From assembly GCA_023374025.1 (NCBI GenBank), contig SIJG01000012.1, positions 2,095,506 through 2,159,505 on the forward strand: DNA of 64,000 nucleotides, in the 5' to 3' direction. A program made the translations under genes and the position numbers. Positions 50,301 to 56,748 of the stretch are shown piece by piece (the stretch's first letter is position 1; each line of letters opens with the position of its first letter). The notes beneath the pieces are model-generated. The model made no database searches. It was given only the letters and a program-made list of their open reading frames with translations, and was not told where the DNA came from. The DNA is from Heterodera schachtii (lineage: Eukaryota; Nematoda; Chromadorea; Rhabditida; Heteroderidae).

Positions 50301-50639
50301 TGGGGGCAAGAGCGTGTTACTGTAATAAAGTTTGGCTGGCTACTGTAACAATTCTACAAATTTTGGTACCACTTTTCTTGATTTTCTATACTAAAAGCCA
50401 TGAGTTTCTGTTCCCACCCGCAAACCAAAGAAAACATTGGACGTTTCAAGGACGTGTCCTTCAATCAAGGACATTCACCAAGAATTCATTGTTGTTGGAC
50501 CGTTTTTATTTTTTCCCATTCTCAGCTTCTCGACCGGGAATGCTTTGAGGACGCGGTGAAGCAGTTGGAACGGGAGGGATTTTTGTTGCGCAGCGGGGAC
50601 AAGGCGCGCGTGTTGGCCGACACTGGGAAAACCATTTGA
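38323..50639 (+). CDS. mcm-4: DNA replication licensing factor MCM4 (857 aa, 15 exons)
   Basis: Exons: 38323-38461, 38631-38808, 39206-39389, 39763-39924, 39991-40126, 40522-40625, 41076-41214, 41485-41799, 46495-46712, 47188-47346, 48205-48435, 48923-48990, 49326-49550, 49971-50172 and 50526-50639. All join in phase to 857 aa, the usual length of animal MCM4. The order is a Ser/Gly-rich N-terminus, the MCM N-domain, a zinc site (CSFC ... CTNC), Walker A (GDPGTAKSQ), Walker B (CIDEFDKM), the arginine-finger segment (LLSRFD) and a C-terminal winged-helix region. MCM4 is a subunit of the MCM2-7 helicase that licenses and unwinds origins in the nucleus. Introns 2 and 14 use GC donors (TTGAG|GCATGA, AATAAG|GCAAAT), and introns 1, 6 and 8 use GTC donors. 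Intron 8 contains a split U2 snRNA gene and a retrotransposon; because splice sites are intact, MCM4 is probably functional. Confidence 0.95.
38990..39130. mobile_element. palindromic MITE-like element, family A copy 2
   Basis: This lies inside MCM4 intron 2. The right arm (TTTCGTTCGAGTTCGGATTAG ... GAAATAGGTGTCAGATTCATG) closely matches the right arm of the copy at 37238. The left arm (AATCTGACCTCCATTTCGTC) is shorter and more diverged. It is an older or truncated copy of the same family. Confidence 0.5.
39650..39690. repeat. dispersed GC core with mirror-like GGTGCC/GGTACC words
   Basis: The motif CTGACGGTGCCTTTCGGCTCGG followed by TACCGCC lies in MCM4 intron 3. It is one more member of the dispersed core seen at 29965 and 46920, flanked by the same kind of A/T words. 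Diverged and uncertain. Confidence 0.25.
42050..42360. repeat. GA-rich tract followed by CT-rich tract
   Basis: 42070-42165 is strongly purine-rich (GAGAGAG, GGGAGGTGGGAG). 42200-42360 is strongly pyrimidine-rich, with a run of 14-15 C and repeated CTCTCTC. The halves are roughly complementary and could pair in the transcript. The tract stands just upstream of the U2 snRNA gene inside MCM4 intron 8. Confidence 0.45.
42454..42511 (+). pseudogene. U2 snRNA gene, 5' fragment (nt 1-58)
   Basis: The sequence starts with the near-universal U2 beginning ATCGCTTCTCGGCCTTTTGG and includes the branch-point recognition GTAGTA at 42487-42492. U2 pairs with the intron branch point in the spliceosome. After nucleotide 58 the gene is interrupted by a retrotransposon; the remainder resumes at 45899. 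The two parts total about 190 nt, the normal U2 size. This copy cannot make an intact RNA. Other intact U2 genes must exist elsewhere in the genome. Confidence 0.92.
42492..42511 (+). repeat. target-site duplication, 5' copy (20 bp)
   Basis: The 20-mer ATCTGTTCTTTACGGCTTAA ends the 5' U2 fragment and is repeated exactly at 45899-45918, where the 3' U2 fragment begins. The preceding bases differ (T against A), so the duplication is exactly 20 bp and defines both element ends. Confidence 0.9.
42512..45655 (+). CDS. retrotransposon protein: reverse transcriptase + CCHC + restriction-like endonuclease
   Basis: The uninterrupted frame is 1047 codons long. Reverse transcriptase blocks run from about residue 300: [34 protein letters not shown] around 397 with the first catalytic Asp; [10 protein letters not shown] around 454; and YADD at 496-499. 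A C-terminal zinc motif C856-x2-C859-x9-H869-x4-C874 is followed by the restriction-like endonuclease signature R919-P-D921 ... D936-V-A-M-P, then a KRQKY segment near 955-959. This order is typical of R2/NeSL-type elements. The frame opens right after a stop contributed by U2 (TAA 42509-42511). It begins with GTG, and its first ATG is residue 169, so the true N-terminus is missing or uses another start. No N-terminal zinc fingers are seen. No stops or frameshifts occur, so the insertion is recent. Confidence 0.9.
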   Translation: MSVSSSSFASADSEFVVDSIVDSQSTASSHTREANRNVRERRNRRSPVEPVQPQHLSTSSESVELGQNNARPLNHPRHSPSPVNVEAAEHPIHQNPLIIIPPKSEHQKRWIRLFEAVNDSNDFETNLDLLLAEVRQKAKINIEPQQRRPPRGNNRNQVRNPHGRRRNAMNAAQEPAYDPVAASRIQKLYRQSRPRAYREITEQSSPFCQIEGNDLFDHFSRVFEENAPIDEEMPPEIPRHGPPTERNPLGPQFTQKEVWERLKRCSNTAPGPDGIRYSVWKKYDQGAHILTTIFNCVKRSHHIPRSWTKSVTVLLHKKGDRNEVSNWRPIALSNTIGKLYSSVLANRLAMWSVAFNRVSSSQKGFMPVDGCAEHNFVLQSIIQDAKRAKKRCSIAWLDLTNAFGSIPHQTIFTALKWSGLSDQSINVIRQLYATNSTQIRHSNGLTPEIPIHAGVKQGCPLSPIIFNLGIEPILRTIGQLRTGYKLQEKRIDVLAYADDLVLVAESAEELQRMLDATSTIATWAGLSFNARKCATLDIDGRRKTALNTEFFVQNAHPPILTIDQFYDHLGVPTGYGSAQSATKILEKMNDHVQKIDESLLTPWQKFDALNTFVLPCIGFHLKNGVVQKNPLNALDKKIRNYGKKWLNLPQRASAEPLYLSHAMGGMGLTPLNLLADISQIVHAYRLITSRDLSSLSMDLIKTVVNKRIRQQPTHQQITEYLNGSMKGLFRQFESTDISSNWTRVRQATARLSSKLKIEWKWSNDRLALQLNNDPLNPKIAEYCLRAAIRDFFRRRLLAKPDQGKVFSITSATTASNHFMKAGNFTRFADWRFVHRARLDCVPLNATRRFGHGDKHCRRCHDGQLETLPHVLCHCWPHLGKGITRRHNAILDRLVKAFRPPPTTVVRVNQTVPGFGAAVRPDLLAVDEQNKTALIIDVAMPFENRYQAFERCRQGKRQKYEDIAEHYRAMGFDVLLEAFIVGPLGGWDPHNEFVLNKMKIGQHYRQLMRRLMVSDAIRWSRDIYVEHLTGVAQFRDDDVEGVRGEAPN
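42512..45898 (+). mobile_element. U2-snRNA-targeted non-LTR retrotransposon (Utopia-like)
   Basis: The 3387-bp insertion sits between two exact 20-bp copies of U2 nucleotides 39-58, in the same orientation as U2. It has one long ORF and a 243-bp 3' region ending CTAAATAAACTTAA, with no poly(A) tail. Elements called Utopia are known to insert site-specifically into U2 snRNA genes and carry a restriction-like endonuclease; the features here match. Keno also targets U2 but belongs to the Tx1/L1 type with an APE endonuclease, which is absent here. The 5' boundary falls directly in the ORF with no leader, so this copy is probably 5'-truncated. Confidence 0.85.
45899..46050 (+). pseudogene. U2 snRNA gene, 3' fragment (nt 39-190)
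   Basis: It begins with the duplicated target and continues through the U2 stem-loop II region (TCTCCGTAACGACCCC ... GGGGTC), the Sm site (AATTTTTGGA, about 45958) and stem-loops III (GGGGGCTTGCCCCC) and IV (GGCCCGGTATTGCAC ... GGGAGCGGCGC). The fold elements are well kept, so the gene was intact until the insertion. A perfect 20-bp palindrome overlaps the end (46045-46064). Confidence 0.9.
46905..46960. repeat. dispersed repeat with GGCGCCTATCGGCAACGC core
   Basis: Within MCM4 intron 9, CCCGGGGCGCCTATCGGCA is followed by A/T words and TTTGGACAAAATC. It is the reverse-orientation relative of the core at 29965 (GGTGACGATAGGCGCC). Confidence 0.3.
47745..48077. mobile_element. long hairpin (MITE-like) in MCM4 intron 10
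   Basis: The left arm (GAAATCTCGCCGGCC, AAAATCTCGCCGCAGAAATTTC, AAACTTAGAAATTTTTCAAGG ...) is mirrored in reverse complement by the right arm (... CCTTGGAAAATTTCTAAG, GAAATTTCTGCGGCGAGATTT, CGGCCGGCGAGATTTTGG). Arms are about 95 bases with few mismatches and a loop of about 140 bases. There is no coding capacity. The left end has an extra tandem copy of the AATCTCGCCGGCC word (47731-47758). Confidence 0.65.
50173..50345 (+). repeat. imperfect tandem repeat with TACGGTA/TACTGTA heptamers
   Basis: In MCM4 intron 14, two copies of about 75 bases share GTGGCG(C/T)AA(G/A)GTGTACGGTA and TACTGTAAT. Five TACNGTA heptamers lie within 130 bases (50221, 50244, 50292, 50318, 50341). It starts directly after the GC donor of exon 14. 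Confidence 0.5.
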
Positions 50640-51059
50640 TTGATTCGGATGTGCTTTTGAATGACGATTTGATCGGATGAAAACCTGGGACATTTTTTAA
50701 TTTCAATTCTTTTTATTTATTTTATCTCGCCATCACTGATATTTTTGCTAACTTTTCACCAAATACAGACGTCGATTCTAACGCCTTTTTTTCTTTCAAG
50801 ACCAAATATGGATTGAAAAAATAATTAGAAAATTTTCAGTAATTCATCTTACGAAATTTACTTTTTTCAAGAATTTCCAATTTAGTCTTTTCACTCTATA
50901 CCCGCAAAAATTTGACGTCTTTTCTCATTTTTGATGCCTTATACAAGATTTTAATTAGTTTACGCACGCACACACATCAACTATAATAGACTTATACATA
51001 CAATTCAATGATCGAATATTGACAATTTCTTGTTCTTCTTCTGTTGTTGATGTGCCATG
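50640..51059. other. tail-to-tail region between MCM4 and the AT-hook gene
   Basis: The two genes converge here. No clear AATAAA was found directly after the MCM4 stop. A CACGCACGCACACACA run lies at about 50963. I see no gene. Confidence 0.5.
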
Positions 51060-52094
51060 CTAATCCAACGAGACACTTGCGGTGGCGCCTCTTCCCGTGC
51101 CGGTGTCGGCCTCATTTTCTGTCGGTGCCGTAGTCGCCGCTCCTGTTGCGTCAGTGTTAGTCGCCGTCGCCACCACATCCGCCGCGGTCGTCATTGTTGC
51201 CGGAATAGTCGCTGTGGGCTCGTCAGCAGCAGCAGTGTTGGTCGCCGCAGCCGTTGTCGGAGCAGTCGTGCCGGGTTCGTCGTTGGCATTGGTCGCCGCA
51301 GCCGTTGTCGGAGCAGTCGTGCCGGGTTCGTCGTTGGCATTGGTCACCGCCGCCGCCCCATCCGCCGCGGTCGTCATTGTTGCCGGAATAGTCGCCGTGG
51401 GCGCATCAGTTGTTGTGTTGGTCACCGCCGCCGTCACCTCCGCGTTCGTCATCTCCGGAATGGCTTCCAAGTGCGGTTCAGTGTTTGTGGACGCATCGGC
51501 CGTCGTCGTCTTCTTGGCAGCGCTCTTCCCCCGTCGAGTACGGGCGACTTGCATCGCCTTCCTCGTCGGACATCGGCGGCCACGCTTTCGCCTAGGGCGC
51601 GTCGTCTTCGGTTTGCGCGATCCCTTCGGCCGTCCACGGAGCAATTTGAGCAGGCGCGGACGACACATTGCCGAGCCGTGCTTCTTCCTCTTCACGGGTG
51701 TGCGTTTTTTGGTATTGCGACTGTTGCTCGGCGGATTACGTCGTTTCATGGGCACCACTGTTGAACGCACTCTCGAACCGACGATGCACCGCTGGGTGAT
51801 AAGACGAGCACGCACTGACGCCGGTCTCCGTTTCCTTTTGTTGATTATGGAACCCCGTCGACGAGTTTTCTGAACAATGCCGGGGAAAAATGAGAAACGG
51901 GACGAAAAAAGTGCCAGCAAAAAGAAAAAGCGCCATGGACGGCAGGCACGGCTCACCGAACGCACTGCTGTTGACGTGCGACGGCGCGAAATTTTCCTCC
52001 TCTTCCTCGTCCGGTTGCTGGACGTCGTCGTCGCTGTTTGTCGTCCTTCTCCTCCTTCAACACCGCTGCTGCCCGGCCCGACATCAATAGTCAT
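51060..52094 (-). CDS. basic AT-hook-containing protein with Ala/Thr repeats (315 aa)
   Basis: Two exons (51957-52094 and 51060-51869) are joined by a GTGAGC/TTCAG intron; without splicing the frame stays open but includes a hydrophobic intron translation. The N-terminal two-thirds is very rich in Arg/Lys and has a canonical AT-hook core RGRPKG (about residues 124-129), followed by RPRRKRGRR. The C-terminal third is acid-poor Ala/Thr-rich, with two identical copies of a 17-residue unit (ANDEPGTTAPTTAAATN). An AT-hook suggests a nuclear protein binding the minor groove of AT-rich DNA, perhaps a chromatin protein; this is inference. A TATATA element lies about 25-30 bases upstream of the ATG. 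I do not recognise an orthologue. Confidence 0.6.
   Translation of the reverse strand: MTIDVGPGSSGVEGGEGRQTATTTSSNRTRKRRKISRRRTSTAVRSVSRACRPWRFFFLLALFSSRFSFFPGIVQKTRRRGSIINKRKRRPASVRARLITQRCIVGSRVRSTVVPMKRRNPPSNSRNTKKRTPVKRKKHGSAMCRPRLLKLLRGRPKGSRKPKTTRPRRKRGRRCPTRKAMQVARTRRGKSAAKKTTTADASTNTEPHLEAIPEMTNAEVTAAVTNTTTDAPTATIPATMTTAADGAAAVTNANDEPGTTAPTTAAATNANDEPGTTAPTTAAATNTAAADEPTATIPATMTTAADVVATATNTDATGAATTAPTENEADTGTGRGATASVSLD
51241..51342 (-). repeat. exact 51-bp tandem duplication inside the AT-hook gene
   Basis: The units 51241-51291 and 51292-51342 are the same at DNA level and encode two copies of the Ala/Thr unit in frame. Complete identity points to a recent duplication or ongoing copy-number change. 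Confidence 0.85.
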
Positions 52095-52379
52095 TTCGAT
52101 GAATGAAACGAATTGGTATATAGCTGACAACAGGATAATAATTGTATAGATCATGTAAAAAAGGGAAAAAATGCCCGATTTTAACGATTTTAGCTTCCTC
52201 GGAAAGTAATGAAATTTGGTGGGAAAGGGATGTTCTTTTTTCTTTAAGAATTTTAACTTGAAAAACACGGAGAAACCCCATAAAATTTTGTTGAAACATT
52301 TAATTCAAAATTCCGGACGAGAAGTTGAACAAAAAGTTTTGTGATGAAAACATTCGGAAATGGGCATTGGCTGACGGAA

Positions 52380-52580
52380 TGCGAAAATACGCAAATGAAT
52401 GAATGAGTGTGGGAAGAGCGAAATAGCCGAATTTCGTTGCTTTTATACTCGCTGCGCATGCACCGAAACAAACGACACGCGCGGAGACTGACAAAGAGAC
52501 GACTCATTCCCGCCTATAAAAGGCGCTTCCCTTCCATCCATTTCCCATTTATCAATCGAATTCCTTCCGCACATTCATTT
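52380..52580 (+). promoter_or_regulatory. promoter segment, copy 1 (TATAAAA at 52515)
   Basis: A conserved block runs from GCGAAAATACG(C/G)AAATGAATGAATGA through GAAATAGCCGAATTTCGTTGC and TTTTATACTCGCTGCG to CCCGCCTATAAAAGGCGC. It recurs at 56545-56748. The TATAAAA stands 90 bases before the ATG of the membrane-protein gene, a normal distance with a short leader. The block also lies upstream of the divergent AT-hook gene. Confidence 0.65.
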
Positions 52581-52604
52581 CTCCTCTATTTTATACTTCT
52601 GCTG

Positions 52605-53453
52605 ATGGTCTCCGTCGCTGTGCTTCTGCGTTCGCCCCGTTCGCTTCTGCTCGTCCTTTCGCTGCTGTTCCTTCACAATTTTTGCTGCTCTGATGCTAAT
52701 ACAAACGCCAGCACGACGTAAGCTGAAAAAATGCCCTCATTTTTTGCCAAATTAATTTTCACATTTCCTTTTTGTTCAGTCAGCCACCATCAACATCTCC
52801 GCCTCCGTCTTCTGCTGTTCCTACCACCAATGCTCCGCCGAATGGCGCGACGCCGGCACCAAACGGAGGCAGCGGCGACCAAAAGATGTTGATCTACGGA
52901 CTGATCGGATGGTGGGAGCTCAATTTTTGAAGGCCCTTTTGTAATCCGCGCCGTCATATGTATAAACTCCCGTTTCAGGGCCGTTTTTGCCACTCTCGCC
53001 GCTTTGGTGTTGCTTTATTGTGCGTGCTGTCGAAAACCACCGGAAAAAGAAGAAGAGCCCACCACCACTACAACCACCAGCAAGAAGGAAGCCGACGTGG
53101 AAGCACCGGCACCAAAGGAGGACCCGGACCCAACGGCATCGATTGATGACGAGAAGAAGGAAGAAGGAGGAAAAGCGGCGGCGAAGAAGGAGGATGACAA
53201 GGACAAGAAGGCATCGGCAAAGAAGACCAAATCGAAGAGCAGCAGCGGAAGTGGGAAGAAGAAAGCGCCGTCCCTGAAGCAAGCCAATTTGAAGGATGAT
53301 GGCAAATCTGCGCCCGTGGCCACACCGCCGTCAAGCATGTGGAGCCTGCGCAAGGACGACCCGGCACCGAGCGGTGGGAACAACGCGCCTGCTGCTGCTG
53401 GTGGTGCCGCCGAGGGAGGAGCCGAGCCAGAAAATTACGGCATGTTATTCTGA
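52605..53453 (+). CDS. type I single-pass membrane protein, unrecognised (239 aa)
   Basis: Three exons (52605-52717, 52780-52911, 52979-53453) join in phase. Residues 1-29 are a signal peptide (core LLLVLSLLFLHNFCC). A short Pro/Thr/Ser-rich extracellular stalk follows (QPPSTSPPPSSAVPTTNAPP). One membrane segment (LIYGLIGWAVFATLAALVLL) then ends in YCACCRK, whose cysteines could be palmitoylated. The cytoplasmic part is dominated by Lys/Glu/Asp and Ser/Ala, then a Gly/Ala/Pro tail ending ENYGMLF. No catalytic domain is visible. The gene is compact and has a clear TATA promoter. AATAAA lies at 53759-53764. The function is unknown; a receptor-like or cuticle-associated role would be speculation. 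Confidence 0.75.
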
Positions 53454-54575
53454 AGGAGGACGAAGAACGAGAAGGAGGAGGAATGTCTACAAAATATGAT
53501 ATTGTGTTAGCAAATGTGATCTGTGCCTTCTTCGATCATCCTTCTTCCCCTCCCCTCTGTGCTTAATTGATGATGTCCCCCGCTTTATGTGCCATTGTAT
53601 TATTATTATTGTTGTTGTTGTTCCATGTAATTGCCATGAATGTGCATATGTTGTGCCGTAATATTTCCCATTGTCCATTCAATGTTCATTGTTTTGTAAA
53701 CAATTGTTGTCATTCATGTTAGGATATTTGCTTATGTAAATGTAATGGATTGTTTCAAATAAATGTTGTCTTGGTAAGAGTGCCAATTGTTTAAAAGAAA
53801 AACGGCCATTCTATAGAGAGTAGGGTTTAGGGTTATCAAATCATTTAAAAACTTTGGAATCGATAGAAAATAATTAATTTTCGCATTTTGATTGAAATCA
53901 GTTGTTTAGGACTTGAGTTATAACGTGATAAAAATTTGAAAGACTCAATAACTTTTTTCTGAGATGTTTTAAATTGCTTAGCATTCGCTTCGAAAAAGAT
54001 TCTCCCTTTTAAAAATCTTTTTTTTTAGAAATGAAATTTGTTCAGTTTAGTTCGAAATGAAGCGAGTTATGGTAGATCAAAATAAACAATGCAAAAAGGC
54101 ACTTATCGGTGTTATTTTTTGAAATAGCGCGTAAAAAATTACGCCATTTGGCATAATGTCTTTTGAAATATATGAATCGCATATTCCGCACAATCCTGAA
54201 AAAACAGAGTTTTCGACTTCTGTTCGTGTTCGAATCCGGCTTCGGGGCAAAAAGTCAAAAAAAAAATTATACAAATCTCATTCAAACGCTGATAATTGAA
54301 ATCCTATGCCCAAAAAACGAATGGTCGGAATAAACCAAGCTCATTAGTCAGATTAAGACAACCAATGTTTCAAAGGCCCCAAATTATTATTTTTATTCTT
54401 TTGAATACAGTAAGAGACATGAGACAATGACATTTGTAAGCAGACACAGTGTTGAAAATGGAAATCACATAGGTAATAACATATCTACATATACAATACG
54501 AATAATATATACATCATAATTACGGAACTCGGATTGGCTCTTCTTGGCTTGAATTTCTTCTTCTCCTCCTCCTCC
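53454..54575. other. 3' flanks between converging genes
   Basis: This has the long 3' UTR of the membrane-protein gene (TG/TTG-rich, AATAAA near 53759), then sequence with no ORF worth calling. CTTCTGTTCGTGTTCGAATCCGG at 54219-54241 resembles a half arm of the palindromic family A. The rest is uninformative. Confidence 0.5.
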
Positions 54576-56391
54576 TCACGCCGATCTGGTGGTTCTCGTT
54601 CTCGACGCGGATTCAGCATCAGCAGATGATGATGGCAATTGTCTGAAAAAATGGGAGAAAAATTAGTTACAAATTTTTGTAAGTAAATCACAAATGCCAC
54701 CCCCCAACACACCCAATTTCGTTGTCGTTGAACGCAATGTGGACCAAATTGTCAGGCACTGTCCTCCCGATCCGAGCTTCCAGCAAATTTTTCAATTTTG
54801 CTCCATCACAATTGGTTTCCGAGCGTGTTATCATCACTTCCGTTTCAACAACACCATTCTGTGTGCGGTCGTAAAATGCCATCGTCAAGCGTTCGCCCGT
54901 CACAACATTCTCGGGATTGCTTGATTCGCTGAAGCGGAACGGCAACGTCGATTGGATGATGTAAGTGACCGGGTACGGAGCCTCGCCAAAAGACTGCAAA
55001 AAAAAAATGGAAACAGTGATTAGATTAAACTGATGGAATCTGATCGTGTCCAGACATTTGCGCCTAGGTCTAAGTTCGGATTCAAATCTGAGTTTTTTCG
55101 ATCCCTGATTTGCTGGAGATTGCAAGACCGCTGATCACGAATCAGGCATCTGTTTCGGCCAAATCCGGACTACGGACCCGAACAAAAAACCGAAAGCCCA
55201 AATTATTGAATTTCGTATTTTTGGGTCAAAATCAGTTTAAATACACGGAAACAAATTGAAAGCCATAATTCCTGCTACAAAAGATCATTTAAGCCTTTTT
55301 AAACGAAAAAGACTAAATTCTAAAATTTGAACTTCGAAATTTTGTTCGAGTCCATGTCCGAGGTTCGAACTTGGCAGAAACAGATGCCGGATTAGTGACC
55401 AGCGACCTTGCAAACACCAGGAATCTTGATATTTTCTGCCACTGACGCATTTTCCGGTCACCGATTTTAGACATAGGCGCAAAATGTGGGGTAACCAATC
55501 TGATCAGAGAATTCAACCAGCAACAGTAAACCACACCTTGAACAGATTGTCCACAAATTGTTCCCATTTGCCGTCCCGCCATTTGCTGAGTTTCAGTGAG
55601 ATCGGCGCTTGTCGGTCGTCGCGCGGCGCGTGAATCCACGCGTACAGCTCACGGCATGTTGGGTCAGTATTTTCAGCGTCAGCAGCATCGGACGGACACT
55701 CGGGCACCATATCCGTGTGAATTCGGTGCAGGTCAGGGCAGTCGAACAGCACGGTCGGCGACACGTGTTTGCGCAGCATGGCCAAATCGCTCTTCCGCAG
55801 GCACACCAATGTGCTGATCCCGTCCCGTAACAGTGGCCAAATGTGTCGTGCAATCACGGTCCAACTGCGAAACTCCGTGTGCCGAGTGGAGAATTCCAGC
55901 GCAATGTCCTCGGCGAACAGACGGCGAATCCGACGCAGAAAATTGATGACTTCCGCGTTGATGAACCTGCAAAAAAAGGGGGAAAATTGTGTAAAATTGA
56001 TTGAGTTTTTTTGAAAGTAATTGACGACGACCAAATGGTGATGGAATTGAAGCCGACGACACTGCACGGCATCGGCGTGGTGGGCAGTGGCAACGTGATG
56101 AAGTTGATGCCGTCTTCCGATGTTATGATTTCTGCGCCGCCCCGCCGTACTCCTCGTCCTTCCCGCTCGCAGATGTGAAACTCGCCGAAGCGCCACTGCC
56201 GTAGCATGAATTGCTTGTCCACCAGCATGTTGAACCGGGTGTTGACCAGCGCCAGCTTCATGCCCACTTCTGCACGACCGAGCCACGCCAATGTTTCCAT
56301 CCAAGCGGAGTCGCTGAGTCGGCTGAAAAAACAAACAAAGAAATTTGTGATTTCTGAAAAATTTTCTAAAGTTTTATCACTTTTGGTCCAT
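54576..56391 (-). CDS. F-box-like family protein, copy 2 (359 aa)
   Basis: Five exons are 56381-56391, 56032-56322, 55537-55966, 54713-54993 and 54576-54642, all in phase. The first exon is only 11 bases (MDQ plus two). The protein parallels copy 1 throughout: SDSAWMETLAWLGRAEVGMK against NDVWLDALFWIDRVEVGTK, HVSPTVLFDCPDL against HVSPNVLFDCANL, and LYAWIHAPRDD against VYRWLHTPRKD. Exon number and phases are identical and the lengths differ by one residue. Exon 2 again ends before an unusual GTC donor (GTCGTC). Intron 3 holds a palindromic family A element. The C-terminal tail is short, Ser/Arg/Thr-rich and diverged. Role as for copy 1: possible SCF substrate adaptor, not proven. Confidence 0.7.
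55109..55430. mobile_element. palindromic MITE-like element, family A copy 3
   Basis: The left arm (GCAAGACCGCTGATCACGAAT, CAGGCATCTGTTTCGGCC) and right arm (GGCAGAAACAGATGCCGG, ATTAGTGACCAGCGACCTTGC) are inverted copies and share GATCACGAATC, the C-A-T-C-T core and the CTCGAAC/GAACAAAA words with copies 1 and 2. The central spacer is longer (about 145 bases). It lies in intron 3 of F-box-like gene 2. Confidence 0.55.
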
Positions 56392-56544
56392 GCGTTTTGT
56401 TGTCCTCTGCTTTTGCTGCTGCTGATGATGATGTTGTTGATGGTGATGATTGTGAGATATGCCCAGTGTTTAACAGCAGACAGATGACGTCGGTTGTTGT
56501 GCACACTTCTGCGTCGAATATTGCGTCGTCGTGGCCAACGGAAG

Positions 56545-56748
56545 GCGAAAATACGGAAATGAATGAATGAATGTGTGGGAAGAGCGAAATGGCCGAATTT
56601 CGTTGCTTTTATACTCGCTGCGTATGCCGACGACGCAAACAACGCGTTAGACTGACAATGAGACGACTCTTTCCCGCCTATAAAAGGCGCTCTCGCCCCT
56701 TTCACATGCCATTTATCAACCGAATTTCTACCGCTCATCATTCATTTT
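56545..56748 (+). promoter_or_regulatory. promoter segment, copy 2 (TATAAAA at 56679)
   Basis: This is the second copy of the block at 52380-52580, with the same GAAAT(A/G)GCCGAATTTCGTTGC, TTTTATACTCGCTGCG, GACGACTC and CCCGCCTATAAAAGGCGC words and even the CCATTTATCAA(T/C)CGAATT leader. No good ORF follows on the + strand: a short open stretch ends at 56834. It may be an orphan promoter, or act for the divergent F-box-like gene 2, which starts 150-300 bases away. Confidence 0.6.

Noticed and set aside
51082..51873. 263-residue open frame on the + strand (Val/Ala-rich)
   Set aside because: Antisense shadow of the repetitive AT-hook gene; composition reflects the reverse complement of Ala/Thr codons.
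52095..52268. N-terminal extension of the AT-hook protein
   Set aside because: It reads through the TATATA region and AT-rich upstream DNA. The ATG at 52094 gives a better protein.
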